Origin: Bradyrhizobium sp. WSM471
GTDB taxonomy: Bacteria; Pseudomonadota; Alphaproteobacteria; Rhizobiales; Xanthobacteraceae
Reading direction: 5' to 3'
Assembly (NCBI RefSeq): GCF_000244915.1
Contig: NZ_CM001442.1
Coordinates: 1,054,001-1,118,000, forward strand
DNA: 64,000 nt
Made by a program: the position numbers and the translations under genes. The notes under the pieces are model-generated. The model was not told the origin of the DNA. It saw only the letters and a list, made by a program, of their open reading frames with translations, and made no database searches. Shown here piece by piece: positions 55,829 to 64,000 of this stretch (the first letter of the stretch is position 1; every line of letters starts with the position of its first letter).

Positions 55829-56251
55829 ATGAAACATGTTGGAAACTGCTTCTGTGGCGCGATCACGATCGAGGTCACAGGCGCGCCGGAAGCGATGGGC
55901 TATTGCCATTGCAGCTCGTGCCGCTCGTGGTCGGGCGGTCCGGTGAACGCCTTCAGTCTGTGGAAGCCCGAGGCCGTGCGCATCACCGAAGGTGCTCAGA
56001 ATGTCGAGACCTTTGCGAAGACGCCGCTCAGCCAGCGCAAATATTGCAAGAAGTGCGGCGGTCATCTCATGACCAACCATCCGCCGCTCGGCCTGGTCGA
56101 CGTCTTCACTGCCACCATCCCCACGCTCGCGTTTGCGCCCGGCGTCCACGTCAATTACGCCGAGACGGTGCTGCCGATGCGCGACGGCCTGCCCAAGCTC
56201 AAGGATTTCCCGGCCGAGTTCGGCGGCAGCGGCGAGATGATGCAGGAGTAG
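55829..56251 (+). CDS. GFA/CENP-V family protein
   Basis: A 140-residue protein with the zinc Cys set: CFCGA near the start, CHCSSCRSWSGG (the CxCxxC unit) and CKKCGGHL later. Family members include glutathione-dependent formaldehyde-activating enzyme; most are uncharacterised. It lies 226 bases after mddA, the gap carrying repeat-like CTCACCCCGAC sequence. It may have its own promoter. Confidence 0.9.
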   Translation: MKHVGNCFCGAITIEVTGAPEAMGYCHCSSCRSWSGGPVNAFSLWKPEAVRITEGAQNVETFAKTPLSQRKYCKKCGGHLMTNHPPLGLVDVFTATIPTLAFAPGVHVNYAETVLPMRDGLPKLKDFPAEFGGSGEMMQE

Positions 56252-56259
56252 CGGCGCCC

Positions 56260-56291
56260 TTCTCCTCTCCCTGCAAGCGGGGAGAGGAGAA
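56260..56291. terminator. hairpin between GFA gene and regulator 2
   Basis: TTCTCCTCTCCC and GGGGAGAGGAGAA pair over 12 bases around TGCAAGC. It lies between convergent genes, and its sequence is related to the CTCTCCCGC repeats. Confidence 0.7.
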
Positions 56292-56296
56292 ATTAG

Positions 56297-57856
56297 CTAC
56301 CTCATCCCCGCGCGCCGCAATCCTTCGAGGTAATGCTCGCGATCCTCGTCCCGCAGCATCGGCAGCTCACGCGTGATCCAGGCGAGCGAGATGCCGGGCT
56401 GGGCGCGGCGCAAGCCTTCCAGGGCGGAAGCCGCGCGCGCGGGATCCCCTGACATTCCGGCAGCGGCCGTCAGCACCCGATGCGCGCCGACGAAATCGGC
56501 GCGCTGCCGCATCGACTCGCGCGCCATCTGTGCGGCGCCTTCGTAATCGCGGCCGATGAACCGGGCATAGGCCGCGACGCCGCAATAGATTGCTGCGAGC
56601 GGGTCGCGCGGGCTCAGCCGCAGCGCGCGGCGCGCCGCGACATCGCCGTTCTGCCATCGTCCGGCGTAGCACAGCGTCACGCCGTAGAAGGCGTGCGCCA
56701 TCGCAAAGTTCGGATTGAGGTTCAGCGCCAGCTCGAATTCCGCCAGTGCGTCGTCGAAGCGGCGGCGGAATAGATAAGTGTATGCCAGGCCGTGATGGGC
56801 CCAGGCATCCTCACGATCGGCCTCCACCGCCGCGAGCGCGGCGCGCTCGGCCACCGGCACGGTCGCGGCCATGTCGGACCAGCCCATATGCGCGCCGAAG
56901 ATGTGGCTGGTCGCGAGCAGGCCGAGCGCCTTGCCATAGGCGGGATCGAGCGCGACGGCCTTTTCGAGCAATCCTTGCGCGGCGGCATTGTCCTCGCGGG
57001 TGATGCGCCAGTAATGCGACAATGCACGCATCACGAGGTCCCAGGCATCCAGGCTTCCCGGCGGCTTCTGCTGGGCGCGAAAACTCTCGGCGGTATAGAG
57101 CTGCGGCTCGATCGCGGCGACGATCGCCTCGGTGATCTCGTCCTGCACCGCGAAGATGTCGGCGAGCTCGCGGTCGTATCGTTCGGCCCAGAGATGGCTG
57201 CCGGTCGAGACGTCGTTGAGCTGCGCGGAGATGCGCACGCGATCGCCACTCCGCCGCACACTGCCTTCGAGCACGTAGCGCACGCCGAGCTCGCGCGCGA
57301 CCTCGTGCATGTGCACGGCGCGGCCTTTGTAGACGAAGGAGGAGTTGCGCGCGATGACGAAGAACCAGCGCAGCTTCGACAGCGCGGTGATGATGTCCTC
57401 GCTGATCCCGTCGGAGAAATAATCCTGCTCGAGGTCGCCGCTCATGTTGGTGAAGGGCAGCACCGCGATCGCCGGCCGGTCCGGTAGCTGCAGAGAGGCC
57501 TGCAGAAGCTTCGCTCCGAAATCGGATTCCGGCGCGGTTGCCCCCCGCTTGGTCTCGACGTCGCCGACGAAACGAAAACCCTTGCGTGAGATGGTGCGGA
57601 TCAGTGCCTGGCTCGCGCCGGTGTCGCCGACCGCCTTGCGTGCCGCATTGATCCGGCTGGTCAGGGTGGATTCGGAGACGCTGCGCCCGTGCCAGATCTT
57701 GTCGATGAGCTCGTCCTTGCTGACCACCCGATCGCGGTTCTCCATGAGGTGGACGACGAGATCGAAGACCTGCGGCTCCACGGCAACGGGAACCTGCTCG
57801 CGGCTCAGCTCGCGCAAGTCGGTATCGAGCAGGTGATCCCGGAACAGAAACTGCAC
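56297..57856 (-). CDS. winged-helix/TPR regulator 2 (paralogue of 53132-54682)
   Basis: A 519-residue protein with the same layout as regulator 1: winged helix (residues 1-100, with KDELIDKIWHGRSVSESTL), TolB-N-like part beginning AVLPFTNMSGD, and TPR helices to the end. Long blocks are identical to regulator 1, for example GSHLWAERYDREL. GTG start. Upstream, CTCAAGGCAATATC at 57872-57885 resembles the repeat units at 54689-54731. It is 440 bases from the lyase gene on the other strand. Confidence 0.9.
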   Translation of the reverse strand: MQFLFRDHLLDTDLRELSREQVPVAVEPQVFDLVVHLMENRDRVVSKDELIDKIWHGRSVSESTLTSRINAARKAVGDTGASQALIRTISRKGFRFVGDVETKRGATAPESDFGAKLLQASLQLPDRPAIAVLPFTNMSGDLEQDYFSDGISEDIITALSKLRWFFVIARNSSFVYKGRAVHMHEVARELGVRYVLEGSVRRSGDRVRISAQLNDVSTGSHLWAERYDRELADIFAVQDEITEAIVAAIEPQLYTAESFRAQQKPPGSLDAWDLVMRALSHYWRITREDNAAAQGLLEKAVALDPAYGKALGLLATSHIFGAHMGWSDMAATVPVAERAALAAVEADREDAWAHHGLAYTYLFRRRFDDALAEFELALNLNPNFAMAHAFYGVTLCYAGRWQNGDVAARRALRLSPRDPLAAIYCGVAAYARFIGRDYEGAAQMARESMRQRADFVGAHRVLTAAAGMSGDPARAASALEGLRRAQPGISLAWITRELPMLRDEDREHYLEGLRRAGMR

Positions 57857-58130
57857 GGCGAAAACTCAGACCTCAAGGCAATATCGGGCAATGATGAAAG
57901 CAAACGGATTTCGGCTGATCTCTGTGAGTGCGCCGGAGGGCCTGTCCGGTTCACCACGATCGAGTGATGGCAGGCATGCGATTTATGGGGAGGAATGCAG
58001 CCCGGGTAAGAACATGACGGGGCGACAGTTGGGACGTCTGAAAACCTGACGAATAGTGAATGTCCATTGCCGAACAGTTCCGTGTGCGTAAGCTGCCCTC
58101 GCACAAAACACCAACCACGAAGAAACGCCC
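57857..58130. other. divergent gap between regulator 2 and the lyase gene
   Basis: A 274-base gap; AT-rich in its left half. The CTCAAGGCAATATC unit at 57872-57885 is the only motif noted. GAAGAAACGCCC directly precedes the lyase start. Confidence 0.45.
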
Positions 58131-59492
58131 ATGCCCGCTTTTCATGCCTCGACCACCGTGCTGGATTCCATGTTGTTCCGCGATGCCTTCGGCACGCCGC
58201 AGATGCGGGAGGTGTTTTCCGATATCGCGACGGTCGCGCGCTATGCCGAGGTCGAGGTGGCCCTGGCGAAGGCGGAAGCGAAGTGCGGGGTGATTCCGCA
58301 GGATGCCGCCGATCAGATCGCGGCGCGGACCGACGCTGCCGCGCTGGATTTCGACCTGTTGCGGCAGGAGACCGATGTCGTCGGCTATCCGATCCTGCCG
58401 CTCGTGCATCAGATAGTGAAGCAATGCGGCGATGCCGGCCGCTATGTGCATTGGGGCGCGACCACGCAGGACATCATGGACACCGCCGTGGTGCTGCAAC
58501 TGCGCGCCGGGCTCGAGATCGTCGAACAGGACATCGCCGCGCTGCGCACAATCCTCGCCGACCTCTCGAAGCGCTACCGTGACACGCCGATGGCGGGCCG
58601 CACCCATCTCCAGCAGGCGCTGCCGGTCACCTTCGGCTACAAGACAGCGATCTGGCTCGCGATGTTCGACCGCCATGCCGAGCGGATCCGTGAATTGAAG
58701 CCGCGCGTCCTGGTCGGCCAGTTCGCCGGCGCCGCCGGCACGCTGGCCTCCCTCGGCGACAAGGGGTTCGAGGTGCAGGAAGCGCTCTGCGCCGAACTGA
58801 AGCTTGGCGTTCCCGCCTCGACCTGGCATGTCGCACGCGACGGTTTTGCCGAGGCCGTGAATTTCCTGGCGCTTGTCACCGGCTCGCTCGGCAAGATCGC
58901 GCTCGACATCATGATCATGGCCTCGACCGAATTCGCCGAGGTCTACGAGCCCTTCGTCAAGGGACGCGGTGCTTCCTCGACCATGCCTCAGAAGCGCAAC
59001 CCGATCTCCTCGGAACTGATGCTCGCCGCGTCGAAGGCGGTGCGCCAGCACGCCGGCCTCATGCTGGATGCCATGGTGCAGGATTTCGAGCGCGCCACCG
59101 GGCCCTGGCACGCCGAATGGATGGCGATCCCAGAGAGTTTCGTGCTGACCGCCGGCGCGTTGCATCAGGCGAAGTTCGCGCTCGCCGGCCTCATCGTGGA
59201 TGAAAGCAAGATGAACGAGAATCTCGCCGTCAGCCGCGGTCTGATCGTGGCCGAAGCCGTCATGATGGGGCTCGCGCCTGAGATCGGGCGGCAGGAGGCC
59301 CATGACGTGGTCTACGACGCCTGCCGGCTCGCCAATGAGAACGGCCTGACACTGGCGGACGCGCTGTCGTCCGATTCCCGCGTCTCTGTCAGAATCGACC
59401 GTGCCACGATCGAGGCGCTGACATCACCGAAAAATTACCTCGGCCTTGCTCCCGCCATGGTCGACCGGGTGCTGAAATCGGCAACACGTTGA
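58131..59492 (+). CDS. fumarase/aspartase-superfamily lyase (PcaB-like)
   Basis: A 453-residue enzyme. The superfamily signature GRGASSTMPQKRNP (flexible loop with catalytic Ser) is present, with HWGATTQDIMDTA and MAGRTHLQQALPVTFG. It belongs near 3-carboxy-cis,cis-muconate cycloisomerase and adenylosuccinate lyase-like proteins; without other pca or pur genes nearby the substrate is open. The ATG at 58131 is well placed. Confidence 0.92.
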   Translation: MPAFHASTTVLDSMLFRDAFGTPQMREVFSDIATVARYAEVEVALAKAEAKCGVIPQDAADQIAARTDAAALDFDLLRQETDVVGYPILPLVHQIVKQCGDAGRYVHWGATTQDIMDTAVVLQLRAGLEIVEQDIAALRTILADLSKRYRDTPMAGRTHLQQALPVTFGYKTAIWLAMFDRHAERIRELKPRVLVGQFAGAAGTLASLGDKGFEVQEALCAELKLGVPASTWHVARDGFAEAVNFLALVTGSLGKIALDIMIMASTEFAEVYEPFVKGRGASSTMPQKRNPISSELMLAASKAVRQHAGLMLDAMVQDFERATGPWHAEWMAIPESFVLTAGALHQAKFALAGLIVDESKMNENLAVSRGLIVAEAVMMGLAPEIGRQEAHDVVYDACRLANENGLTLADALSSDSRVSVRIDRATIEALTSPKNYLGLAPAMVDRVLKSATR

Positions 59493-59605
59493 AAACCAAA
59501 ATGCGCGAAACTGCGTATATTTGGGGTGTTGCAAGGCACTCGCGCACTTGTGTCTCGCGATGCTAGACTTAAATTGAGCAAGAGACGTTCGGCAGAGGAC
59601 CCGGC

Positions 59606-60862
59606 ATGACTGATCAACGCATCACCTCCACTCCCATCGATCCCGTGAAGCTCGACCGGCTGGCCGAGGTGGCGGTGAAGGTGGGCCTGGGCTTGCGGCC
59701 GGGCCAGGATCTGCTCTTGACGGCACCTGCGATCGCGTTGCCGCTGGTGCGGCGGATTGCCGTGCATGCCTACAAGGCCGGCGCCGGCATCGTGACGCCC
59801 ATTCTCTCCGACGAAGAGATGACGCTGGCGCGCTATCGCCACGGCCACGACGACAGCTTCGATCGCGCCGCCAACTGGCTCTATGAGGGCATGGCCAAGG
59901 CGTTCTCGAACAACACCGCCCGTCTCGCCATCGTCGGCGACAATCCGATGCTGCTCTCGGGCGAAGATGCTTCCAAGGTCGCGCGCGCCAGCAAGGCGAA
60001 TTCCATGGCCTATCAGCCCGCGCTGGAAAAGATCGTCAATTTCGACATCAACTGGAACATCATTGCCTATCCGAGCCCGTCCTGGGCGAAGCAAGTCTTT
60101 CCGAACGATCCTGAAGAGGTTGCGATCGGCAAGCTGGCGGACGCGATCTTCGCGGCGTCCCGCGTCGATCGCGACGACGCACCGGCCAATTGGGCGAGCC
60201 ACAACGCGGTGCTGCGCGAGCGCACCAACTGGCTCAACGGCCAGCGTTTCCGCGCGCTCCAGTACTCGGGACCGGGCACCGACCTCACGATCGGCCTCGC
60301 CGACGGCCATGAATGGGAGGGCGGTGCCTCGCTGTCCAAGAACGGCATCAGCTGCAACGCCAATATCCCGACCGAAGAGGTCTTCACCACGCCGCATTGC
60401 CGGCGCGTCTACGGCCATGTCGTGAGCTCGAAGCCGCTGTCCTACCAGGGCACGCTGATCGACAACATCGCGGTGCGTTTCGAGGACGGCAGGATCGTGG
60501 ACGCGAAGGCTTCGCGCGGCGAGGAGGTGCTCAACAAGGTGCTGGACACCGACGAGGGCGCGCGGCGTCTCGGCGAAGTGGCGCTGGTGCCGCATTCCTC
60601 GCCGATCTCGCAGAGCGGGCTGTTGTTCTACAACACGCTGTTCGACGAGAACGCGGCCTCGCACATCGCGCTTGGCCAGTGCTATTCGAAGTGCTTCGTC
60701 AACGGCGCCCAGCTCACGCCGCAGCAGATCGCGGCGCAAGGCGGCAATCAGAGCCTGATCCATATCGACTGGATGATCGGCTCGGCCGAGACCGACATCG
60801 ACGGCATTCTGGCCGACGGCAGCAAAGTGCCGGTGTTTCGCAAGGGCGAATGGGCGAAGTAG
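59606..60862 (+). CDS. M29 family aminopeptidase (AmpS/PepS type)
   Basis: A 418-residue metallo-aminopeptidase. The N-terminal domain ends near residue 220. The metal ligands include the Glu in NIPTEEVFTTP, the Glu in LGEVALVPHSSPIS, the His in SHIALGQCYS, and LIHIDWMIGSAETDIDG near the end. It releases N-terminal amino acids in the cytoplasm. A GCAGAGGACCC site precedes the start, and it stands alone. Confidence 0.93.
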   Translation: MTDQRITSTPIDPVKLDRLAEVAVKVGLGLRPGQDLLLTAPAIALPLVRRIAVHAYKAGAGIVTPILSDEEMTLARYRHGHDDSFDRAANWLYEGMAKAFSNNTARLAIVGDNPMLLSGEDASKVARASKANSMAYQPALEKIVNFDINWNIIAYPSPSWAKQVFPNDPEEVAIGKLADAIFAASRVDRDDAPANWASHNAVLRERTNWLNGQRFRALQYSGPGTDLTIGLADGHEWEGGASLSKNGISCNANIPTEEVFTTPHCRRVYGHVVSSKPLSYQGTLIDNIAVRFEDGRIVDAKASRGEEVLNKVLDTDEGARRLGEVALVPHSSPISQSGLLFYNTLFDENAASHIALGQCYSKCFVNGAQLTPQQIAAQGGNQSLIHIDWMIGSAETDIDGILADGSKVPVFRKGEWAK

Positions 60863-60876
60863 TGCGTCTTGCTGTC

Positions 60877-60989
60877 CATCCTTCGAGACGCCCGCGCTGG
60901 CGGGCTCCTCAGGATGAGGTCTTGATTCGTTGCGACATCTTGGATCCTCATGGTGAGAAGCGCCGGTTACGGCGCGTCTCGAACCATGC
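60877..60989. repeat. inverted repeat, CCTTCGAGACG type, copy 2
   Basis: CCATCCTTCGAGACGCCCGC, then CTCCTCAGGATGAGG, and on the right GGATCCTCATGGTGAGAAG with GGCGCGTCTCGAACCATG. The left part matches 18568-18612; the right arm is imperfect. It follows the aminopeptidase stop. Confidence 0.75.
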
Positions 60990-61018
60990 AGGCCGAGCAA
61001 GGATCCTCAAGGCACCTC

Positions 61019-61579
61019 TTACGCCGCCGCATTGCGCAGCATCGGGCTGTTGTCGATGCTGAAGCGGTTGAACAGCGTCGTGAACGGGCTGCCGTCGGTA
61101 GCCCGCACGATGGTGTCGGAGGCCGCCACCGCGTCGTAGAGCGCACCGACCGGATCATTCGCCTCGGGCAGGTCGAGACTCCCGCGGATTTGCTCGCGGG
61201 CCTCGTTGACGTCGTCCTCGTCGTCGAGTGCGGCCTCCAGCGCGTCCGCCGCCCGCCGCATCTCATGGAGGTCACCGCCGGCGGAAAATTTGAGGATGTC
61301 GAGCCAATAGGGGCGCGCCACAACGAGCTGGGCGAAAGCCTCGAAACTCTCCGCGATGATTCCCGCGCGGCCTTCCGACGAAACGTAGAGCACGTTCTGA
61401 GAGGGCAGCAGCACGAGCGCGCCGCCGGAGCCGTCACTGCCGATCTGCCGGGGGCTTTCGATGCCGTCGACGGTGAACCAGGGCTCCTCGTCGGTTGCGA
61501 AGGAGACATCAAGGCTGCCGAGCCAGGCCACGACCTCGCCTTCAGCTGCGAGAACCTCCGGGGTGAGGGGCATCGGCAT
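61019..61579 (-). CDS. cytoplasmic protein of unknown function
   Basis: A 186-residue acidic protein with no signal or Cys. VAWLGSLDVSFATDEEPWF, GGALVLLPSQNVLYVSSEG and a helical C-terminal half rich in Asp/Glu (DALEAALDDEDDVNEARE) are its main features. I cannot name a family; an immunity-protein-like (SMI1/KNR4-like) fold is a guess. It is convergent with the aminopeptidase gene across a repeat. Confidence 0.78.
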   Translation of the reverse strand: MPMPLTPEVLAAEGEVVAWLGSLDVSFATDEEPWFTVDGIESPRQIGSDGSGGALVLLPSQNVLYVSSEGRAGIIAESFEAFAQLVVARPYWLDILKFSAGGDLHEMRRAADALEAALDDEDDVNEAREQIRGSLDLPEANDPVGALYDAVAASDTIVRATDGSPFTTLFNRFSIDNSPMLRNAAA

Positions 61580-61808
61580 TGGCTCCTTTCAGTAGCTTCG
61601 CGCACTTTGTCGCACCCCGGAAAAGAAGGGTTCATGTGCACGAAATTGCAGGGGAATCGCGACGTTAACCGTTTCGCGTCTGCAACTTGCGGCTGATTGT
61701 CGGGCCCCGCGTAAGAAAGAATTAAAAGCCGGCTACTAGCGTTCCCGCCATCTTTGAACAATCCGGGCCGAGACCCGGCGGATCATATTTTATCCCCTGG
61801 GGGAGCAG

Positions 61809-62264
61809 ATGTCGCGTGCGTTGATTGAAATCGGTAATTGCAATGTAGACCTCGAGCTGCGGCCGATCGAACCGTCCTGGATCATTGAAGGCAATCCGGT
61901 GTCGCGCTCGCACATCCTATCCACCAGCGCCGATGGCACCGCTTCGACCATCATCTGGGCCTGCACCGAAGGCCGCTTCAACTGGTACTACGACATCGAC
62001 GAGACGATCATGATCATGGAAGGGTCGATCGTGCTCGAAAGCGACGGGATGCCGCCGAAGCGCTATGGCCCGGGCGACGTCATCTTCTTCCGCGACGGCG
62101 CGCACGCCAAATGGCATGTCGAAGGCCACGTCAAGAAGATCGCTTTCTGCCGCAAGACCAATCCCGTGATGATCGGCTTCCTGATCCGGGTCGTCAACAA
62201 GCTCAAGAAGATCTTCGTCTCCACCGGCGAGCGCCGTCCGGCCTCGCTGATGGGCGCTAATTAG
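61809..62264 (+). CDS. cupin-domain protein
   Basis: A 151-residue protein with a cupin barrel. The region MIMEGSIVLESDG with PKRYGPGDVIFFRDGAHAKWHV fits cupin motifs 1 and 2, although only the second keeps a His in place, so metal binding is doubtful. A basic C-terminal helix follows. The start has a GGGGAGCAG site. Function unknown; a small-molecule binding role is likely. Confidence 0.85.
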   Translation: MSRALIEIGNCNVDLELRPIEPSWIIEGNPVSRSHILSTSADGTASTIIWACTEGRFNWYYDIDETIMIMEGSIVLESDGMPPKRYGPGDVIFFRDGAHAKWHVEGHVKKIAFCRKTNPVMIGFLIRVVNKLKKIFVSTGERRPASLMGAN

Positions 62265-62306
62265 AGTTCAAACAGTTCTACGACGCTTCCCAGCGGTCAC
62301 GACGGA

Positions 62307-62341
62307 ACAGGGGCCGGGATCAACATCCCGGCCCCTGTTCT
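62307..62341. terminator. terminator after the cupin gene
   Basis: ACAGGGGCCGGGAT and ATCCCGGCCCCTGT pair over 14 bases around CAAC, followed by TCTCG. It separates convergent genes. Confidence 0.82.
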
Positions 62342-62361
62342 CGTCATGACAGCAAGCCTTT

Positions 62362-63411
62362 TTAAGGCAAATCGAGCCGGTAGAAATTTCTCGCGGTCTG
62401 CGAGAACAACGCCGTCTTCTCGGTCTCGCTCAAGGGCGCCGCGATACGCTTGAAGGCGTTGAAGATCACCTGGTAGCTGCACTGGCCCTTGTCGGGCGGG
62501 AAATTGCTCTCGAACATCGCGCGCTTGGGTCCAAACGCCTCGATGCAGGTTTCGACGTAAGGCCGCCACGCCGCGGCAAGCTGCTCGGATGACGGCGGCC
62601 TCTCGCGCAAATGGAAGTCGTAGCCGAGCAGGCACATCGCGAGCCCGCCGAGCTTCACCATCACGTTCTCGCATTTGGCGATCTCCTGGATCGAGGCGCG
62701 CCATTGCGGAAACACCTCCTCGCGTCGCCCGGCAAAGCGGCCGATTCCGGCCGGTCCGCCGCAATGGTCGAGCACGATCCTGATGTCGGGAAATGCGCGG
62801 GCGAGCTCGGTCAGCTCGCCGATCTGCGGATGGAACAGCCAGGCGTCGAAGCTCAGGTTCAGCGGCGCCAGACAGGCGAAGCCCTTGCGGAAGGCCGGGT
62901 CCTGCAGCAATCCCTGCGGCCGGCTCGCATACATGCCGGCGACAGCAGGATCCTGGTCCCAGGCCGAGGAATGCCGGATGCCGCGGAAGCGACCGTTGCC
63001 CGCCGCGATCTCGGCCTCCAGCACCGGTTTTGCGGCATCGCCGAGCAGCAGATTGACGTGGCTGACGATGCCGGCGCAGATCGCGGCCCTGCCGTAGCCG
63101 CCGCTGGCGCTCATCGCGGCGACGCCGTTGGCGAACTCGACCTCACCGACCGGCCGGAACGCCTCGGGTCCGTGCGCGCGATACATCGAGCGGCAGTCGA
63201 CATAGACGGTCGCGATGACGTTGTGGCCTGAGGCGACATCGGCCGCCATCTCCTCGATCAGGTAGCGGTGCCCGCGATCCCAGAGATGGTGATGGGGATC
63301 GACGATCGGCCGCGCGGGATCGATGATCTCCTCCTGATGCAGCGCGAGCCAGTCCTCGCGCGGCTCGACGAATAGCCCGCTCGTGTTGGCGGGCAGACCG
63401 CTTGCAGCCAT
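62362..63411 (-). CDS. amidohydrolase family 2 protein
   Basis: A 349-residue TIM-barrel hydrolase. The N-terminal metal motif PIVDPHHHLWDRGHRY, VLDHCGG in the middle and FESNFPPDKG near the end are typical of the 2-pyrone-4,6-dicarboxylate-hydrolase-like group. The substrate is unknown, probably a lactone or aromatic breakdown product. The start at 63411 has AGGGAGTG upstream. Confidence 0.92.
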   Translation of the reverse strand: MAASGLPANTSGLFVEPREDWLALHQEEIIDPARPIVDPHHHLWDRGHRYLIEEMAADVASGHNVIATVYVDCRSMYRAHGPEAFRPVGEVEFANGVAAMSASGGYGRAAICAGIVSHVNLLLGDAAKPVLEAEIAAGNGRFRGIRHSSAWDQDPAVAGMYASRPQGLLQDPAFRKGFACLAPLNLSFDAWLFHPQIGELTELARAFPDIRIVLDHCGGPAGIGRFAGRREEVFPQWRASIQEIAKCENVMVKLGGLAMCLLGYDFHLRERPPSSEQLAAAWRPYVETCIEAFGPKRAMFESNFPPDKGQCSYQVIFNAFKRIAAPLSETEKTALFSQTARNFYRLDLP

Positions 63412-63528
63412 CGGCGTGCACTCCCTTTACGTACGCTTCTTGTTTGGGGAGCCTAGCACCTCGTCCTCGCACGCAGCAGCGCGCGTTGCGCAACCGCACC
63501 CGTCATCGCGGGCACAGCGGCGCCGTCG

Positions 63529-63999
63529 TCATCCCTTGCGCCGCTTCGCCCTCACATCGACCATCAGCCGCCAATCGGTTGCGCTGGTCGGCTTGACCTC
63601 GCCGAGCCAGTGGAAGAAATCCTCGGTGATCTCCGTGAAACTCCAGCGCGTCAGGTCGCCGGCTTCGGTCGTGCCTTCCTGCACGATGTCGGCATCGCGT
63701 GGACGGCCGATCTGCTGGCGGAATATGCAGCGGCCAGGATCGAACCAGGAAATCCGCCATGCATCGATGGTCGGATCGTAGACCCGCAGCGTCGTGCCGT
63801 ACCAATTGCCGGCGATCGGCAAGGCCGGGCTGCCGGCCGGGCGCGGAATGATCCAGACGTCCTGGACGGCGCGGCCCTCCAGCACCCAGCCAAAATGGAT
63901 TTCGCCGGGCGCGGTGTGTTTCGTTCCATCGGGGCCATGGGCAGTGATCTCGGCGTCCCAATCGCCGACGAAGCGGCCGTAAAGCTGGAGCGCCGCCGC
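63529..63999 (-). CDS. protein of unknown function, 5' end outside window
   Basis: Read from the window's right edge, the frame begins AAALQLYGRFVGDWDAEIT and continues through GEIHFGWVLEGRAVQDVWII and SPALPIAGNWYGTTLR, ending in a Lys-rich tail. This is the pattern of lipocalin-like DUF1579-type proteins with a GxW-containing barrel start. The true start is beyond the edge. It is downstream-oriented to the amidohydrolase, so both may share a transcript. Confidence 0.75.
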   Translation of the reverse strand, partial: AAALQLYGRFVGDWDAEITAHGPDGTKHTAPGEIHFGWVLEGRAVQDVWIIPRPAGSPALPIAGNWYGTTLRVYDPTIDAWRISWFDPGRCIFRQQIGRPRDADIVQEGTTEAGDLTRWSFTEITEDFFHWLGEVKPTSATDWRLMVDVRAKRRKG

Positions 64000-64000
64000 G

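Overview
The window is a high-GC alphaproteobacterial chromosome segment that I place in Bradyrhizobium. The grounds are the gene content (ALAS-type hemA, Irr/Fur-type regulator, plant-type glutamate-cysteine ligase, alphaproteobacterial cox cluster, split Fo-only atp operon with b and b' subunits) and the many palindromic intergenic repeats that I recognise from that genus. No rRNA, tRNA, CRISPR array, transposase or prophage gene was seen. Almost all of it is ordinary core genome.

Layout: 2-4381 holds a fatty-acid beta-oxidation operon (acyl-CoA dehydrogenase, thiolase, FadB-like protein). 4454-7159 holds thiol functions (beta-class GST, a divergent MarR regulator, gshA). 7272-11454 has a PAN-domain secreted protein, a nucleotidyltransferase, signal peptidase I overlapping tldD, and an IalB-like protein. 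11902-18514 is the aa3 cytochrome oxidase operon (coxB-coxA-ctaB-coxF-ctaG-coxC, then DUF983 and SURF1). 18846-21375 has an NTF2-like protein and a divergent NarL-type two-component pair, followed by a probable unannotated small RNA near 21660-21766. 21929-26040 holds thrC, an M16 protease, a GNAT acetyltransferase and a secreted protein. 26237-28874 is the ATP synthase Fo operon. 29281-33097 holds a secreted protein, YjbQ, an MFS transporter and an orphan response regulator.

33098-34100 is a repeat island. 34101-44672 holds an exported alpha/beta hydrolase, a symporter-histidine kinase hybrid, hemA, an MBL hydrolase, a chemoreceptor and an outer-membrane beta-barrel protein. 44896-46739 is a small accessory patch with a HTH protein, two paralogous tiny secreted proteins and a two-gene micro-operon between them. 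46755-51934 is a peptide ABC transporter. 52152-57856 has a small conserved protein, an Irr-like Fur regulator, and two paralogous winged-helix/TPR regulators enclosing a methanethiol S-methyltransferase (mddA) and a GFA-family protein. 58131 to the end holds a fumarase/aspartase-superfamily lyase, an M29 aminopeptidase, a cupin, an amidohydrolase and a truncated gene.

Themes: oxygen and haem control link distant parts of the window. Perfect FNR/FixK-type boxes lie upstream of hemA and between the irr-like gene and its divergent neighbour, and a relaxed one lies upstream of coxB. The best candidates for something undescribed are the structured small RNA at 21660-21766, the mddA locus with a tandem 22-bp-spaced repeat in front of its regulator, the tiny secreted-protein patch, and a roughly 0.5-kb structured repeat at about 33325-33870. 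All of these are read by eye; no database search was run.
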